DNA from: Gemmatimonadota bacterium
GTDB lineage: Bacteria; Gemmatimonadota; Gemmatimonadetes; Longimicrobiales; Gaopeijiaceae
Direction: 5' to 3'
Assembly (NCBI GenBank): GCA_027623325.1
Contig: JAQBXY010000029.1
Span: 1 to 38,558, forward strand
DNA length: 38,558 nt
The first letter of the stretch is position 1. Each line of letters begins with the position of its first letter. The notes below the pieces were generated by a model that was given only the letters and a program-made list of their open reading frames with translations, made no database searches and had not been told where the DNA came from. Below, one piece after another: positions 8,111 to 16,417 of the stretch. Made by a program: the position numbers and the translations under genes.

Positions 8111-9059
8111 TTTCACGTTCGCCGGAAAACGGATCAAGTCGGCCACACGGCAGCAAGTAGAACTCCCGGCTGGCCGACTGCCATCCGGCACACAACTCTC
8201 GCTAGCCGTCGAAGTTCTACACGGTGCAGAAAAGGGTCCGGTGCTGTGGCTGAGCGGTGCGATTCACGGGGATGAGATCGTCGGAGTCGAGATCATTCGG
8301 CGGGTATTGGAACGACTCGACGCACGTCGCTTGTCGGGAACCATCATCGCCGTCCCGGTCGTCAACGTTTTCGGCTTCGTTACAGGATCTAGGTATCTAC
8401 CCGGCCGCCGCGACCTCAACCGGTCGTTTCCTGGATCCGTTCGGGGTCCACTCGCGAGTCGCCTGGCCCGACTCTTCATCGACGAGGTCGTCGATGTGAG
8501 CGACATCGGCATCGACTTTCACGCCGGCTCCGATGATCGCACCAACCTTCCCCAGGTTCGGGGCAACATGGACCACGCGGAAACGCACCGGCTGGGTCTC
8601 GCGTTCGGGGCCCCCCTGGTCCTCCACTCGAAGACGATCAAGGGGACGCTCCGCGACGTCGCGCTGAAGCGGGGCAAGACGATCATTCTTTTCGAAGGCG
8701 GTGAGCCGAGGAGGTTCAGCGAACAAGCTGTGGCGGTGGGAGTCATGGGTACATTGCGCTCGCTCGAAGCGCTCGGAATGGGCGGCATTGTCGGCGTGGT
8801 CCCCGATCCACCGGCCAAGGCTCCGACGCTCTCGCGCTCCACTGCATGGGTGCGAGCTTCCCGCGGGGGAATCTTCCGTCTTGAAACCGAGCTCGGATCC
8901 TACGTCACCAAGGGCGGAAGAGTCGGTATGATCGCCGACCCGTCGGGTCGGGGAGGAAGCGAAGTCCGTGCCCGTTCGACAGGCGTCGTCATGGGACACT
9001 CCGTGAATCCCCTCGTTCACCAGGGTGACGCACTCGTGCATATTGCTGAGTTCGCGTGA
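8103..9059 (+). CDS. Succinylglutamate desuccinylase/aspartoacylase-family zinc deacylase
   Basis: Zinc-dependent M14-like hydrolase of the AstE/AspA family, cleaving acyl groups or terminal amide-linked residues from amino acids. The 318-residue protein has [11 protein letters not shown] (His55, Glu58), the substrate-binding DLNRSFPGS (107-113 region) and [13 protein letters not shown] with His141 as third zinc ligand. The C-terminal part is a beta barrel-like domain ([18 protein letters not shown]). I place the start at GTG 8103 because AGGAGG is six bases upstream (8091-8096); the frame open from 8037 lies inside rimK. The stop overlaps the next start as GTGA. It could recycle products made or released by the RimK/retropepsin pair. 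Confidence 0.85.
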   Translation: MADFTFAGKRIKSATRQQVELPAGRLPSGTQLSLAVEVLHGAEKGPVLWLSGAIHGDEIVGVEIIRRVLERLDARRLSGTIIAVPVVNVFGFVTGSRYLPGRRDLNRSFPGSVRGPLASRLARLFIDEVVDVSDIGIDFHAGSDDRTNLPQVRGNMDHAETHRLGLAFGAPLVLHSKTIKGTLRDVALKRGKTIILFEGGEPRRFSEQAVAVGVMGTLRSLEALGMGGIVGVVPDPPAKAPTLSRSTAWVRASRGGIFRLETELGSYVTKGGRVGMIADPSGRGGSEVRARSTGVVMGHSVNPLVHQGDALVHIAEFA

Positions 9060-10057
9060 AGACTCGAGCGCCACGGCCCAAGTTCCGACGCGCCTCGCAG
9101 TGGTTTCTGTGCGGATTCCTCGGCTGGTCTATGGGCTGTTCCGCCCCCACCGACGGACGGGGGTGGGAGTGCCTTGCTCCGGCGAACGCCGGGGGCGGCT
9201 GGGACCTTACCTGCCGATCGGTCGGACAGGTCGTGTCCGATCTCGGGCTCTCGCCGGGGTTGGTGCGGACCACGAACCTACCCGGCGCCGGGGGCGGAGT
9301 CGCCTACGCTCGCACGGTCGCTCAGCGCGGCGGCGACACCAACGTGATCATCGCGGCGAGCCCGTCGACGGTACTCCGCCTCGCCCAAGGGCAGTACGGC
9401 AGCCTCGATGAAGACGACGTCCGCTGGATTGGCGCTCTGGGAGCCGAGTACGGAATTCTGGCCGTCGCAGCGGATTCACCGTGGAACACGCTCGACGACC
9501 TACTCGCCGCCTGGCGAAGCGACCCGGCCTCACTCGTCGTCAGCGGCGGGTCCGCCGTGGCCGGTCAGGACCACATGAAGGTCCTCCTCCTTGCGCACCG
9601 GGCGGGTATCGACCCGCGGCTGATTCGGTACGTCCCGTTCGACGGTGGTGGGGAGGCGATGACCGCCTTGTTGGGCGGATTCGTTCATGTCTTTTCGGGC
9701 GAGGCGTCGGAGGTCGAAGGCCAAGTCGCCGCGGGCCGTCTACGCGTCCTCGTCGCCCTGTCACCCGAGCGCATGGAGGGCACTCTCGCCTCGGTCCCGA
9801 CGGCCATCGAATCAGGGGTGGATGTGACCTGGGTGACCTGGCGAGGCTTCTACGTACCCGGCGAGATCGGTGACGAGGCGTACGACCGGTGGGTCGACAT
9901 CCTTCGGCAAGTCGGCGCCTCGCCGGCCTGGGATGAGGCGCGTCGGACGAATCGACTCCAGCCTTTCTTCATGACGGGCGAAGAGTTCTCCACTTTCGTG
10001 AAGAACCAGGTCACCGACTTCCGAGAGATGTCGCGCGAGATCGGTCTCATCCGATGA
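9056..10057 (+). CDS. Tripartite tricarboxylate transporter substrate-binding protein (TctC/Bug family), lipoprotein
   Basis: Extracytoplasmic solute receptor that captures a small carboxylated compound for the TctAB membrane permease. The 333-residue protein has a membrane signal ending in a lipobox-like MGC (Cys28), then ECLAPANAGGGWD, the typical first strand-loop of the family, LPGAGGGVAY and VPFDGGGEAMTALLGG. The GTG start overlaps the previous stop. Full tctC-tctB-tctA order follows. Bug proteins bind diverse carboxylates (citrate, glutamate, pyroglutamate, aromatic acids), so the ligand is not fixed; neighbours favour an acylated or glutamyl amino acid. Confidence 0.88.
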   Translation: MKTRAPRPKFRRASQWFLCGFLGWSMGCSAPTDGRGWECLAPANAGGGWDLTCRSVGQVVSDLGLSPGLVRTTNLPGAGGGVAYARTVAQRGGDTNVIIAASPSTVLRLAQGQYGSLDEDDVRWIGALGAEYGILAVAADSPWNTLDDLLAAWRSDPASLVVSGGSAVAGQDHMKVLLLAHRAGIDPRLIRYVPFDGGGEAMTALLGGFVHVFSGEASEVEGQVAAGRLRVLVALSPERMEGTLASVPTAIESGVDVTWVTWRGFYVPGEIGDEAYDRWVDILRQVGASPAWDEARRTNRLQPFFMTGEEFSTFVKNQVTDFREMSREIGLIR

Positions 10058-10497
10058 TCTCACGCGAGCAGCGGATCGTGGCGGCGGCGCTGATCGCCGC
10101 GGGTGTCGCGATCGGCGTCGAGGCGATGACGTTCGAGGTGGGCTTCCTCACGGATCCGGTGGGCCCCAAGGCGCTTCCTTTGGTCGTGGCTGCACTCCTC
10201 GTCTTCGCCGGGTCCTACTCACTGGTTCGGCCAGGAAAAGCCGCCCGCTGGCCGGTCCGTGAGGCGGGCTTCCGGATCGTCGCCGCGGCGGGAGCGTTCG
10301 TGGCATACGCGGTGGCACTTCCGACCATCGGCTTCTTCCTTTCGACGACGCTCGTCGTGATGGCGCTGTCCGCGCTTTATGGCGCGCCACGGGCTCACGG
10401 CCTCGCCGCCGCGACTGCGCTCTCGGGCGTGCTCTGGCTCTTGTTCGTCCGCCTGCTTGCGCTTCCGCTACCGGTGGGGGACCTGTGGATTCGCTGA
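10054..10497 (+). CDS. TctB small membrane subunit of tripartite tricarboxylate transporter
   Basis: A 147-residue protein with four predicted membrane segments (about 8-25, 38-55, 72-100, 110-140), the size and topology of TctB. EVGFLTDPVGPKALPLVVA after the first helix fits the family. It overlaps tctC by 4 bp (ATGA) and tctA by 13 bp, so stoichiometric translation of the transporter is likely. Sequence conservation in TctB is low; the call rests on topology and location between TctC and TctA. Confidence 0.85.
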   Translation: MISREQRIVAAALIAAGVAIGVEAMTFEVGFLTDPVGPKALPLVVAALLVFAGSYSLVRPGKAARWPVREAGFRIVAAAGAFVAYAVALPTIGFFLSTTLVVMALSALYGAPRAHGLAAATALSGVLWLLFVRLLALPLPVGDLWIR

Positions 10498-12023
10498 GCC
10501 ATCTGATGGGCGGTTTCGCGATCGCGCTCCAGCCGCTGAATCTCGGCTTGGCGTTGGGAGGGGTCCTTGTGGGGACCTTCGTCGGCATGCTGCCGGGCAT
10601 AGGCCCCATCAACGCGATCGCCATTCTCATTCCGGTGACCTTCGCGACCGGCATCCCACCGGAATCGGCGCTCATCCTCCTGGTCGGCATCTACTACGGA
10701 TCCCAGTACGGCAATTCCATCAGTACGATCCTGCTGAACGTGCCGGGGACCGCGTCCGCGGTCGTCACCGCGCTCGATGGCTACGAGATGACCAAGCAGG
10801 GTCGCGGCGGCCCCGCACTGGCCATGTCGGCGATCTCGTCCTTTGTCGGCGGAACGCTCTCGATTTTCGCGCTGGTTCTCTTCGCGCCGGTTCTCGCAGA
10901 GTGGGCGATCCGCTTCGGGCCGGCAGAGTATTTCGCGTTGATGATCTTCGCCTTTTCGGCCCTATCGAGCTTCTCCGGGGGAAGCCTCGTACGGGGGCTC
11001 GTGTCGACCGCGCTGGGGCTCGGCCTCGCCACGGTCGGGCTCGACCCCAACAGCGCGGTGCCCCGGTACACCTTCGGGCAAATCGAACTTCTCGACGGCA
11101 TGGACTTCGTCGTCGTGACCATCGGGCTCTTCGCAGTGAGCGAGGTGCTCCAGCTTCTGGAGGATACCAAGGGCGGTCAGCAGACCGCCGCCGCGTACGG
11201 GCGAGTGATGATCTCGGCCAAGGAACTGGCCGGGACGACCTGGACGATGCTCCGTAGCAGCGGTCTCGGCTTCCTGGTCGGCGTCCTTCCGGGCGCCGGA
11301 AGTACGATCGCTTCGTTCCTCGCCTACAGCACCGAGGAGCGGATCGCGGGGACGAGCGGTCGCTTCGGCCAGGGAGATATTCGCGGCGTGGCTGCTCCTG
11401 AGGCCGCGAACAACGCGGCCGCGAACGGCGCCATGATCCCTCTTCTCACGCTCGGAGTGCCGGGCAGCGGAACCACCGCGGTCCTGTTGGGCGCCCTCCT
11501 GGGATTCGGCGTGACACCAGGCCCCCTCCTCATCCAGGAGCAGCCCGACCTGTTCTGGGGCCTGGCAGCTTCGATGTACGTGGGGAACGTGTTCCTTCTG
11601 CTCTTGAACCTGCCCCTCGTGGGCGTGTTCGTGAAGGCGCTCACCCTGCCCCGTTGGTTCCTGATCCCCGGTGTGGCCGCGCTCGCGTTCGTTGCAGTCT
11701 ACGCCGTGAACGGGAGTTCCTTCGATCTCATGCTGATGACGATGTTCGGCGTCGTCGGCTACCTCATGAGGAAGATGGACTTCCCCCTGGCACCAGTGGT
11801 GCTGGGTCTGGTGCTCGGGCCACTCATGGAGAAGAATCTTCGGCGTGCGATGTCTCTTTCCGGGGGGGAAGTGAACGTGCTTTTCGAATCACCCATCGCG
11901 ATCACATTATGGGCCCTCGCCCTCGCAAGCCTCGCGGCACCCACTCTGCTGCGCATGTGGACTCGTGACGTCGTGGCGGAGGTCGACGCAGCGGTTCCGA
12001 CAGGAGTCCCCGATGAACTTTGA
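10485..12023 (+). CDS. TctA large membrane subunit of tripartite tricarboxylate transporter
   Basis: The ion-coupled permease subunit. The 512-residue, highly hydrophobic protein shows two family-specific Gly/Pro-rich repeats: GMLPGIGPINAIAI near residue 26 and GVLPGAGSTIASFLAY near 265, plus YYGSQYGNSISTILLNVPG and PEAANNAAANGAMIPLLTLG. About ten to twelve membrane spans. The GTG start at 10485 has GGTGGGGG about five bases upstream. It overlaps tctB and also the next gene (11 bp). It works with the TctC-type receptor to bring a carboxylate into the cytoplasm. Confidence 0.92.
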   Translation: MDSLSHLMGGFAIALQPLNLGLALGGVLVGTFVGMLPGIGPINAIAILIPVTFATGIPPESALILLVGIYYGSQYGNSISTILLNVPGTASAVVTALDGYEMTKQGRGGPALAMSAISSFVGGTLSIFALVLFAPVLAEWAIRFGPAEYFALMIFAFSALSSFSGGSLVRGLVSTALGLGLATVGLDPNSAVPRYTFGQIELLDGMDFVVVTIGLFAVSEVLQLLEDTKGGQQTAAAYGRVMISAKELAGTTWTMLRSSGLGFLVGVLPGAGSTIASFLAYSTEERIAGTSGRFGQGDIRGVAAPEAANNAAANGAMIPLLTLGVPGSGTTAVLLGALLGFGVTPGPLLIQEQPDLFWGLAASMYVGNVFLLLLNLPLVGVFVKALTLPRWFLIPGVAALAFVAVYAVNGSSFDLMLMTMFGVVGYLMRKMDFPLAPVVLGLVLGPLMEKNLRRAMSLSGGEVNVLFESPIAITLWALALASLAAPTLLRMWTRDVVAEVDAAVPTGVPDEL

Positions 12024-14013
12024 CGGATGGTTTGGACCGTCGGTGACCCGACGCGACTTCGCGCGCATCGTGAGCCTCGCGGCTGCGAGCACCCTCCCAG
12101 GTTGCCGAAGCTCCGCCGCCGACTTCAGCGAAGACGGCATGCCCGTCGATGGCCCATACGACGTCGCGCTGCTGGACGGGATCATGGTCCCGATGCGAGA
12201 CGGCGTGCGCCTCGCCACGGACGTGCACGTGCCCGCCCGAGACGGGTCGACCCTCGACGGTCCGTGGCCGGTCATCTTGGAGCGGACGCCCTACGGTAAG
12301 CAGCGCCCGAGCCGCTCCGAACGATCCGTGGCCGAGCCCGCCCGGGCCAAGACCCGAGACGAGGTGGCACGCATCTTCGTGGAGCGCGGCTACGTCGTGG
12401 TCTACCAAGACGTGCGTGGGCGCTACGACTCCGAGGGGATCTATCAGAAGTATCTCGACGACGCCCCCGACGGGTACGACACCTGTGCGTGGATTCTGGA
12501 ACAGCCCTGGTGCAACGGGAAGATCGGGACGAAGGGGCTCTCGTACGCCGCACATACACAGGGCGCCCTCGCCTCGGCGGGAGCTCCGGGCGTCGCAGCG
12601 ATGTTTCTCGACTCCGGCGGCTTCTCCAATTCGTACCAGGGCGGGATCCGCCAGGGTGGAGCCTTCGAACTGAAGCAGGCCACATGGGCCTATTCCAACG
12701 GAATCCTGAGTCCGGAGGTCACGGGTGACACGGAGTTGTCGGCGGCCATGCAAGCCGTCGACATTCGGCAGTGGTTTCATGAAATGCCATGGAGGCCGGG
12801 GCACTCTCCGGTGAGCCTCGCTCCAGACTACGAAGCCTACCTCTTCGAGCAGTGGACGAAGGGGGAGTTCGACGAATACTGGAAACAGGCAGGCATCTAC
12901 GCGGAGGGCTTCTACGACGTGTGGCCTGATGCCCCCATGGTGCACATGTCGTCGTGGTTCGACCCCTATCCGCGGACCGCGACGGACAACTACCTGGGCC
13001 TCTCGGATGCCAAGCGTGGACCCGTCCGCCTGATTCTCGGGCCATGGACCCACGGTGACCGGTCGCTCACCTGGGCCGGAGACGTCGACTTCGGGCCTGA
13101 TGCGACGCTGGACGGTCAGCTCGCGAAGGACTATTGGGAGCTGCGGGTCCGATGGTTCGATCACTGGCTGCGGGGTGTCGACAACGGCGTCGATCGTGAG
13201 CCGACGGTGCGGTATTTCCTCATGGGCGGCGGAAGTGGCTTGAGGAACGCCGCCGGCCGAATGGATCATGGAGGAAGCTGGAGGACTGCCGAGGATTGGC
13301 CGATCCATGGCACCGTCGAGACACCACACTTCCTGTCGGCCGACGGAAGGCTCACGCTCGCGGAGCCGACCGGCGACGACGTCGGGCGAACCTATCAGTT
13401 CGACCCCGGACACCCAGTGCCCAGCATCGGCGGCACGATCACATCCGGAGCGCCCGTCATGGTCGGAGGAGCCTTCGATCAGCGGGAAGGACCGGACTTC
13501 TTCGGATCTCGTGAGCCATATCGTTCGCTCTCGGAGCGACCGGACGTCCTGGTATTCCAGACCGCACCGCTCACCTCCGACATAGAAGTGACGGGTCCGC
13601 TTCGGGTCAAACTCTGGATCACCTCGGACTGCCCCGATACCGACTTCACCGCCAAGCTCATCGACGTTTACCCGGCCAACGCGGACTATCCGGACGGGTT
13701 CGCCATGAACCTGACCGACGGAATCATTCGGTGCCGCTACCGCGATTCGTGGGAGTCGCCGACGCTCATGGAGCCAGGTCGTACCTATGAGGTCACCATC
13801 GATGCGTTTCCGACGAGTAATCTGTTCAAGGCAGGCCACAAGATTCGGCTCGACATTTCGAGCAGCAACTACCCCCATTTCGACCTGAACTTCAACACGG
13901 GCGAAGCGGAGGGACTCGCCACCCGTTCGAGAGTGGCCACGAACACGATATGGATGGATCGCTCGAGACCGTCACACGCGGTGCTACCCATCGTTCCCGG
14001 CGGGGGACGATGA
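12013..14013 (+). CDS. CocE/NonD-family hydrolase (S15-like), Tat-exported lipoprotein
   Basis: Alpha/beta-hydrolase of the CocE/X-Pro dipeptidyl-peptidase group, hydrolysing esters or amides. The 666-residue product begins with a twin-arginine signal (VTRRDFARIV) and a lipobox LPGC (Cys31). The catalytic triad is complete: Ser177 in GLSYAAHTQG, Asp317 in SSWFDPYPR, His347 in GPWTHGDR; RTPYGK supplies the oxyanion tyrosine (Tyr94 region). The C-terminal jelly-roll domain (about 480-650) is present. The ATG at 12013 has AGGAG six bases upstream; the frame opens earlier at 11965 but only inside tctA. It overlaps tctA by 11 bp. It probably liberates transporter substrates outside the cytoplasm; acyl esters, beta-lactams and peptides are all possible for the family. 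Confidence 0.88.
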   Translation: MNFDGWFGPSVTRRDFARIVSLAAASTLPGCRSSAADFSEDGMPVDGPYDVALLDGIMVPMRDGVRLATDVHVPARDGSTLDGPWPVILERTPYGKQRPSRSERSVAEPARAKTRDEVARIFVERGYVVVYQDVRGRYDSEGIYQKYLDDAPDGYDTCAWILEQPWCNGKIGTKGLSYAAHTQGALASAGAPGVAAMFLDSGGFSNSYQGGIRQGGAFELKQATWAYSNGILSPEVTGDTELSAAMQAVDIRQWFHEMPWRPGHSPVSLAPDYEAYLFEQWTKGEFDEYWKQAGIYAEGFYDVWPDAPMVHMSSWFDPYPRTATDNYLGLSDAKRGPVRLILGPWTHGDRSLTWAGDVDFGPDATLDGQLAKDYWELRVRWFDHWLRGVDNGVDREPTVRYFLMGGGSGLRNAAGRMDHGGSWRTAEDWPIHGTVETPHFLSADGRLTLAEPTGDDVGRTYQFDPGHPVPSIGGTITSGAPVMVGGAFDQREGPDFFGSREPYRSLSERPDVLVFQTAPLTSDIEVTGPLRVKLWITSDCPDTDFTAKLIDVYPANADYPDGFAMNLTDGIIRCRYRDSWESPTLMEPGRTYEVTIDAFPTSNLFKAGHKIRLDISSSNYPHFDLNFNTGEAEGLATRSRVATNTIWMDRSRPSHAVLPIVPGGGR

Positions 14014-15635
14014 CGAAGCAGGCACGGGCGCGCCTATCGTCGAAGCGGCCTTCGGCGATCGTGTTCCTCGCGGTCGCCCTCACGTTCGCTTGTTGGGCAC
14101 CGCGAGCCGAGTACGACATCGTCTTCCTCGGCGGATCGGTCTTCGACGGCTCGGGCGCGGCCGCCGTGCTCGCCGACGTCGGGGTCAGAGACGGCCTCAT
14201 CGCAGCGGTCGGCGACCTGGGGGAGGCTTCGGCCCTCGAGTCGATCGACGCGACCGGTCTCACCATCGCCCCCGGTTTCATCGACGCACACTCCCACGCG
14301 GAGCTCGACGAGGACTACGGACGCGACGCTCGGGCATTCCTTGCGCAGGGAATCACGACGGTCGCGCTCGGGCTCGACGGCGACGGAAGGTGGGACGTCG
14401 CTCGCCAACTGGACGCATGGGCGAGCGACGGCATTGGAGTGAACGGACTTCTGTTCGTGGGCCACAACGCCATCCGCCGCGAAGTCATGAACATGGATGA
14501 CCGCGCGCCCACCTCCGAGGAACTCGCTCGTATGAAGGCGATGGTTCGATCGGCGATGGAGGAGGGTGCCTTCGGGCTCTCCACCGGGCTCTTCTACACG
14601 CCAGGCAACTACGCGACTACCGAAGAGGTCATCGAACTGGCCAAGGTGGCTGCAGAGTGGGAGCGCGCGATCTACGATACCCACGACCGCGACCTCGGAG
14701 CGACCTACCAGGGCATCGGCTACGATGCTTCGATCGCCGAAGGAATCCGAATCGGCGAAGAGAGTGGGCTTCGCGTAACCTTCTCCCACTTCAATCCACA
14801 GGGTGCCACGAACTACGGTCGCGCCGAGGTCGGCGCCCGGATGATCGAAGATGCGCGCGCGCGTGGAGTAGAAGTGTGGGCCGCCCAGCACCCGTACACG
14901 GCGACACAGTCGAATCTGCGAGCCTACGCGCTGCCTCGATGGGCGACCGCTGGGGGCCAAGACGCGATCATGCGACGGTTCGCACACCCCGACACGCTCG
15001 CGATCCTCCGGGTCCAGATGTTGGAGAGCCTCGCCATGCGCGGGGGGCCCGAGAAGATCATGATCGTCGACGAGGATCCCCGCTTGAACGGGCGGACCGT
15101 AGCCGCGCTCGCGGCCGAGTGGGGGATGACCGTGCCTGATGCGCTGCAGACGGTCTTCACGGACAGCGGCAACGCCACCGTAATGAACCTCGACCTGTAC
15201 GACATCGAGAACACTCGGTACCTGGCGGGAATGCCGTGGATGATGACGTGCACCGACGGGCGGACTCCGGCCGAAGGACAGGTCACGGTGCATCCTCGCG
15301 TCTACGGCGCTTTCGCCCGGAAAATGCGCCTCTTCGCACTGGACGAGAATGTCATCAGCGTCCCTTTCGCGATTCGCAGCTTCACCGGACTGGCCGCTGA
15401 CTTCTTTGGGCTTTCCGACCGTGGCTACATACGACCTGGAATGCGCGCCGACCTGGCGATCCTCGATCTCGATACCTACCGCGACATGGCCACGATGGAA
15501 GCCCCGCATCAGTACGCAGAGGGAGCCGTCCATGTCCTCGTGAACGGGGCGTTCGCGATCCGGGACCGGGCGTTCCTTGGCACGATGGCGGGCGAACCGA
15601 TCCGTGCCAGCTGGGAGTACTCCGGTGACCGCTGA
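14010..15635 (+). CDS. N-acyl-D-amino-acid deacylase-like amidohydrolase, second copy
   Basis: A 541-residue amidohydrolase related to D-aminoacylases, with a probable lipoprotein signal (LTFAC, Cys28). The HxH motif is intact (GFIDAHSHAE, His94 and His96). YDTHDRD and FSHFNPQG carry the barrel histidines and TCTDGR the catalytic Asp. The cysteine expected in GNCG is replaced by Asp123 (GLDGDG). The ATG at 14010 overlaps the preceding stop as ATGA; the frame open from 13950 is inside the CocE-like gene. It is clearly paralogous to the 1214-2935 enzyme but differs in the metal-site replacements. Here it lies between an extracellular hydrolase and acyl-CoA enzymes, suggesting that it releases an acyl group that is then activated. 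Confidence 0.85.
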   Translation: MTKQARARLSSKRPSAIVFLAVALTFACWAPRAEYDIVFLGGSVFDGSGAAAVLADVGVRDGLIAAVGDLGEASALESIDATGLTIAPGFIDAHSHAELDEDYGRDARAFLAQGITTVALGLDGDGRWDVARQLDAWASDGIGVNGLLFVGHNAIRREVMNMDDRAPTSEELARMKAMVRSAMEEGAFGLSTGLFYTPGNYATTEEVIELAKVAAEWERAIYDTHDRDLGATYQGIGYDASIAEGIRIGEESGLRVTFSHFNPQGATNYGRAEVGARMIEDARARGVEVWAAQHPYTATQSNLRAYALPRWATAGGQDAIMRRFAHPDTLAILRVQMLESLAMRGGPEKIMIVDEDPRLNGRTVAALAAEWGMTVPDALQTVFTDSGNATVMNLDLYDIENTRYLAGMPWMMTCTDGRTPAEGQVTVHPRVYGAFARKMRLFALDENVISVPFAIRSFTGLAADFFGLSDRGYIRPGMRADLAILDLDTYRDMATMEAPHQYAEGAVHVLVNGAFAIRDRAFLGTMAGEPIRASWEYSGDR

Positions 15636-16416
15636 AACCGACACGATCCTCGTGCGACGGGAAGGCGCCGTCACCGTCCTCACGCTCAACCGCCCGGAAC
15701 GACTCAACGCGGTTAGTCTGCGCCTCTACGAGCGACTTATCGAGGAATTGGCGCGGGCGGACGCCGATCGGGAGACGCGGTGCGTCATCCTCACCGGATC
15801 GGGTCGCGCGTTCTGTGTCGGCGCCGACCTCAAGGCACACGGCGAAACGCCCCTCTCGGACGCAGATCGCGATCGGTACACGCGGAGTGCGCAGGAAGCG
15901 AACTACCGAATTCAGTCGATGGGCACGCCGGTCGTCGCCGCGGTGAACGGCCACGCCATCGGGGCGGGACTCGAACTCGCCCTCTCGGCGGACTTCATGA
16001 TCGTTTCCGAATTGGCCAAGCTGCGTCTGCCGGAGATCTCTCTGGGCACGTTCATCGGCGGAGGCGTCGTGTACACGCTCGCGGAGAGAGTCGGCGTCCT
16101 GAAGGCGCGCGAGATCGTCTACATGGGTGACTTCTTCCTGGGTTCCGAAGCCGCTGAGATGGGGCTGGCCAACGCGGCGGTTTCCACCGACGATGTGATG
16201 CCCGTCGCACAGAAGTGGGCCGATCGGCTCGCTGAGAAGGCCCCGCTATCGCTGGCTGCCGCGAAGCGGCTCATCGGTCCCGCCGGCACGATGTCCCGCG
16301 ACGAGGCGCTCGAGCTGGAACGAACGGAACTCGTGAAGATCTTCGGGAGTGCAGATTGGAAGGAAGGTGTCGACGCGTTCCACGAGAAGCGGCCTCCCCG
16401 GTACGTGGGTGAGTAA
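15625..16416 (+). CDS. Enoyl-CoA hydratase/isomerase (crotonase) family protein
   Basis: Crotonase-fold enzyme acting on acyl-CoA thioesters. The 263-residue product has RAFCVGADLK for the first oxyanion-hole loop, GHAIGAGLELAL for the second, and both catalytic glutamates (Glu117 and Glu137, 20 residues apart like Glu144/Glu164 of rat hydratase), so hydratase activity is plausible. The GTG at 15625 has GGGAG seven bases upstream and overlaps the deacylase stop by 11 bp; the open frame further upstream lies within that gene. With the acyl-CoA ligase behind it, it could take a released unsaturated acid into beta-oxidation. Confidence 0.88.
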   Translation: MTAETDTILVRREGAVTVLTLNRPERLNAVSLRLYERLIEELARADADRETRCVILTGSGRAFCVGADLKAHGETPLSDADRDRYTRSAQEANYRIQSMGTPVVAAVNGHAIGAGLELALSADFMIVSELAKLRLPEISLGTFIGGGVVYTLAERVGVLKAREIVYMGDFFLGSEAAEMGLANAAVSTDDVMPVAQKWADRLAEKAPLSLAAAKRLIGPAGTMSRDEALELERTELVKIFGSADWKEGVDAFHEKRPPRYVGE

Positions 16417-16417
16417 G

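Noticed and set aside
11902-13878. 658-codon minus-strand open frame
   Set aside because: Mirror frame of the CocE-like hydrolase, whose triad and export signal are intact; no recognisable domain in the antisense product.
14034-15707. 557-codon minus-strand open frame
   Set aside because: Antisense to the second D-aminoacylase; no family motif and no ribosome site.
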